The translations under genes and the position numbers were made by a program. A stretch of DNA of 13,248 nucleotides from NCBI GenBank assembly GCA_004357415.1, contig SMVY01000015.1, positions 1-13,248 of the forward strand. Reading direction: 5' to 3'. Below are positions 13,128 to 13,248 of the stretch, piece after piece. The notes under the pieces were generated by a model. That model was not told where the DNA came from and searched no databases. It was given only the letters and a program-made list of their open reading frames with translations. Positions within the stretch are counted from its first letter, which is position 1. Each line of letters starts with the position of its first letter. Origin of the DNA: Gemmatimonadota bacterium (GTDB lineage Bacteria > Gemmatimonadota > Gemmatimonadetes > Gemmatimonadales > GWC2-71-9).

Positions 13128-13248
13128 ATGCCACAACCTACAGTGCAGGACATGTTGGAGGCCGGTGTCCACTTCGGACACCAGACTCGCCGCTGGAACC
13201 CCAAGATGCGCCGGTTCATTTTTGCCGAGCGGTCGGGCATCTACATCA
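13128..13248 (+). CDS. rpsB: 30S ribosomal protein S2 (N-terminal part, cut by window end)
   Basis: Forty codons are present, and the frame is open to the window edge. The visible residues are diagnostic of S2: TVQDMLEAGVHFGHQTRRWNP at 5-25, followed by PKMRRFIFAERSGIYI, which corresponds to the usual NPKM..YIF..R.GI.II. S2 joins the small subunit late and needs S1 to be recruited with it, so its presence here alongside rpsA in one window is notable but common. ATG at 13128 has three AGGA motifs in the 15 nt before it (13113, 13119, 13124); the middle one has the best spacing. The gene lies 131 bp after rpsI behind a strong hairpin. tsf usually follows rpsB, beyond this window. Confidence 0.95.
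   Translation, partial: MPQPTVQDMLEAGVHFGHQTRRWNPKMRRFIFAERSGIYI

Noticed and set aside
1..13248. A search for CRISPR arrays, transposons, integrases, toxin-antitoxin pairs, tRNAs or defence genes
   Set aside because: No direct-repeat spacer pattern, transposase motifs, cloverleaf or defence-type domain was seen; apart from one gene of unknown family and the pilin-side genes, the content is housekeeping.

Overview
This is a roughly 13.2 kb piece of a GC-rich bacterial chromosome. It holds densely packed housekeeping genes, with no sign of phage, insertion sequences, CRISPR, tRNA or rRNA. A class III signal-peptide pilin implies a type IV pilus or type II secretion-like apparatus, usual in diderms. 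The gene content (aroA-cmk-rpsA, a split acyl-CoA carboxylase with stand-alone biotin carboxylase and biotin carrier genes, then rplM-rpsI-rpsB), the high GC and the GTG/TTG starts fit Gemmatimonadota or a similar deep-branching Gram-negative lineage. That placement is inferred from general resemblance only.

Layout. (1) 209-1621, minus strand: a single-domain response regulator, a membrane-anchored protein with a pilin-like outer domain, and a small pilin/pseudopilin; the last two overlap by 4 bp. Bases 1-208 hold no gene I can support. (2) 1622-1898 is a divergent intergenic region of 277 bp with a good sigma70-type promoter for the plus strand and a perfect 8-bp inverted repeat. (3) 1899-3853: aroA and cmk, overlapping by 4 bp. 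(4) 3854-4016 is a promoter and leader with three small hairpins, followed by rpsA (six S1 domains and a repeat-bearing acidic tail). (5) 6174-12075: acyl-CoA carboxylase carboxyltransferase, an exported protein of unknown function, biotin carboxylase, a TRAM-domain RNA m5U methyltransferase, and a biotin carboxyl carrier protein. The last four genes overlap one another. (6) 12072-13248: a promoter overlapping the stop codon of the carrier gene, then rplM and rpsI (4-bp overlap), a structured spacer, and the start of rpsB, which runs off the window.

How the genes work together. The carboxyltransferase, biotin carboxylase and carrier protein make one three-part acyl-CoA carboxylase, probably propionyl-CoA or mixed acyl-CoA in specificity. 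An RNA methyltransferase is translationally tied into the same block. AroA feeds aromatic amino acid synthesis, Cmk feeds CDP/dCDP supply, and S1, L13, S9 and S2 are ribosomal proteins. No stretch longer than 300 bases lacks a gene. I see no clearly new multi-gene system. The points most worth a second look are the methyltransferase between two carboxylase subunit genes, the unknown exported protein overlapping accC, the pilin-like protein without a prepilin leader, and the structured leaders of rpsA and rpsB.
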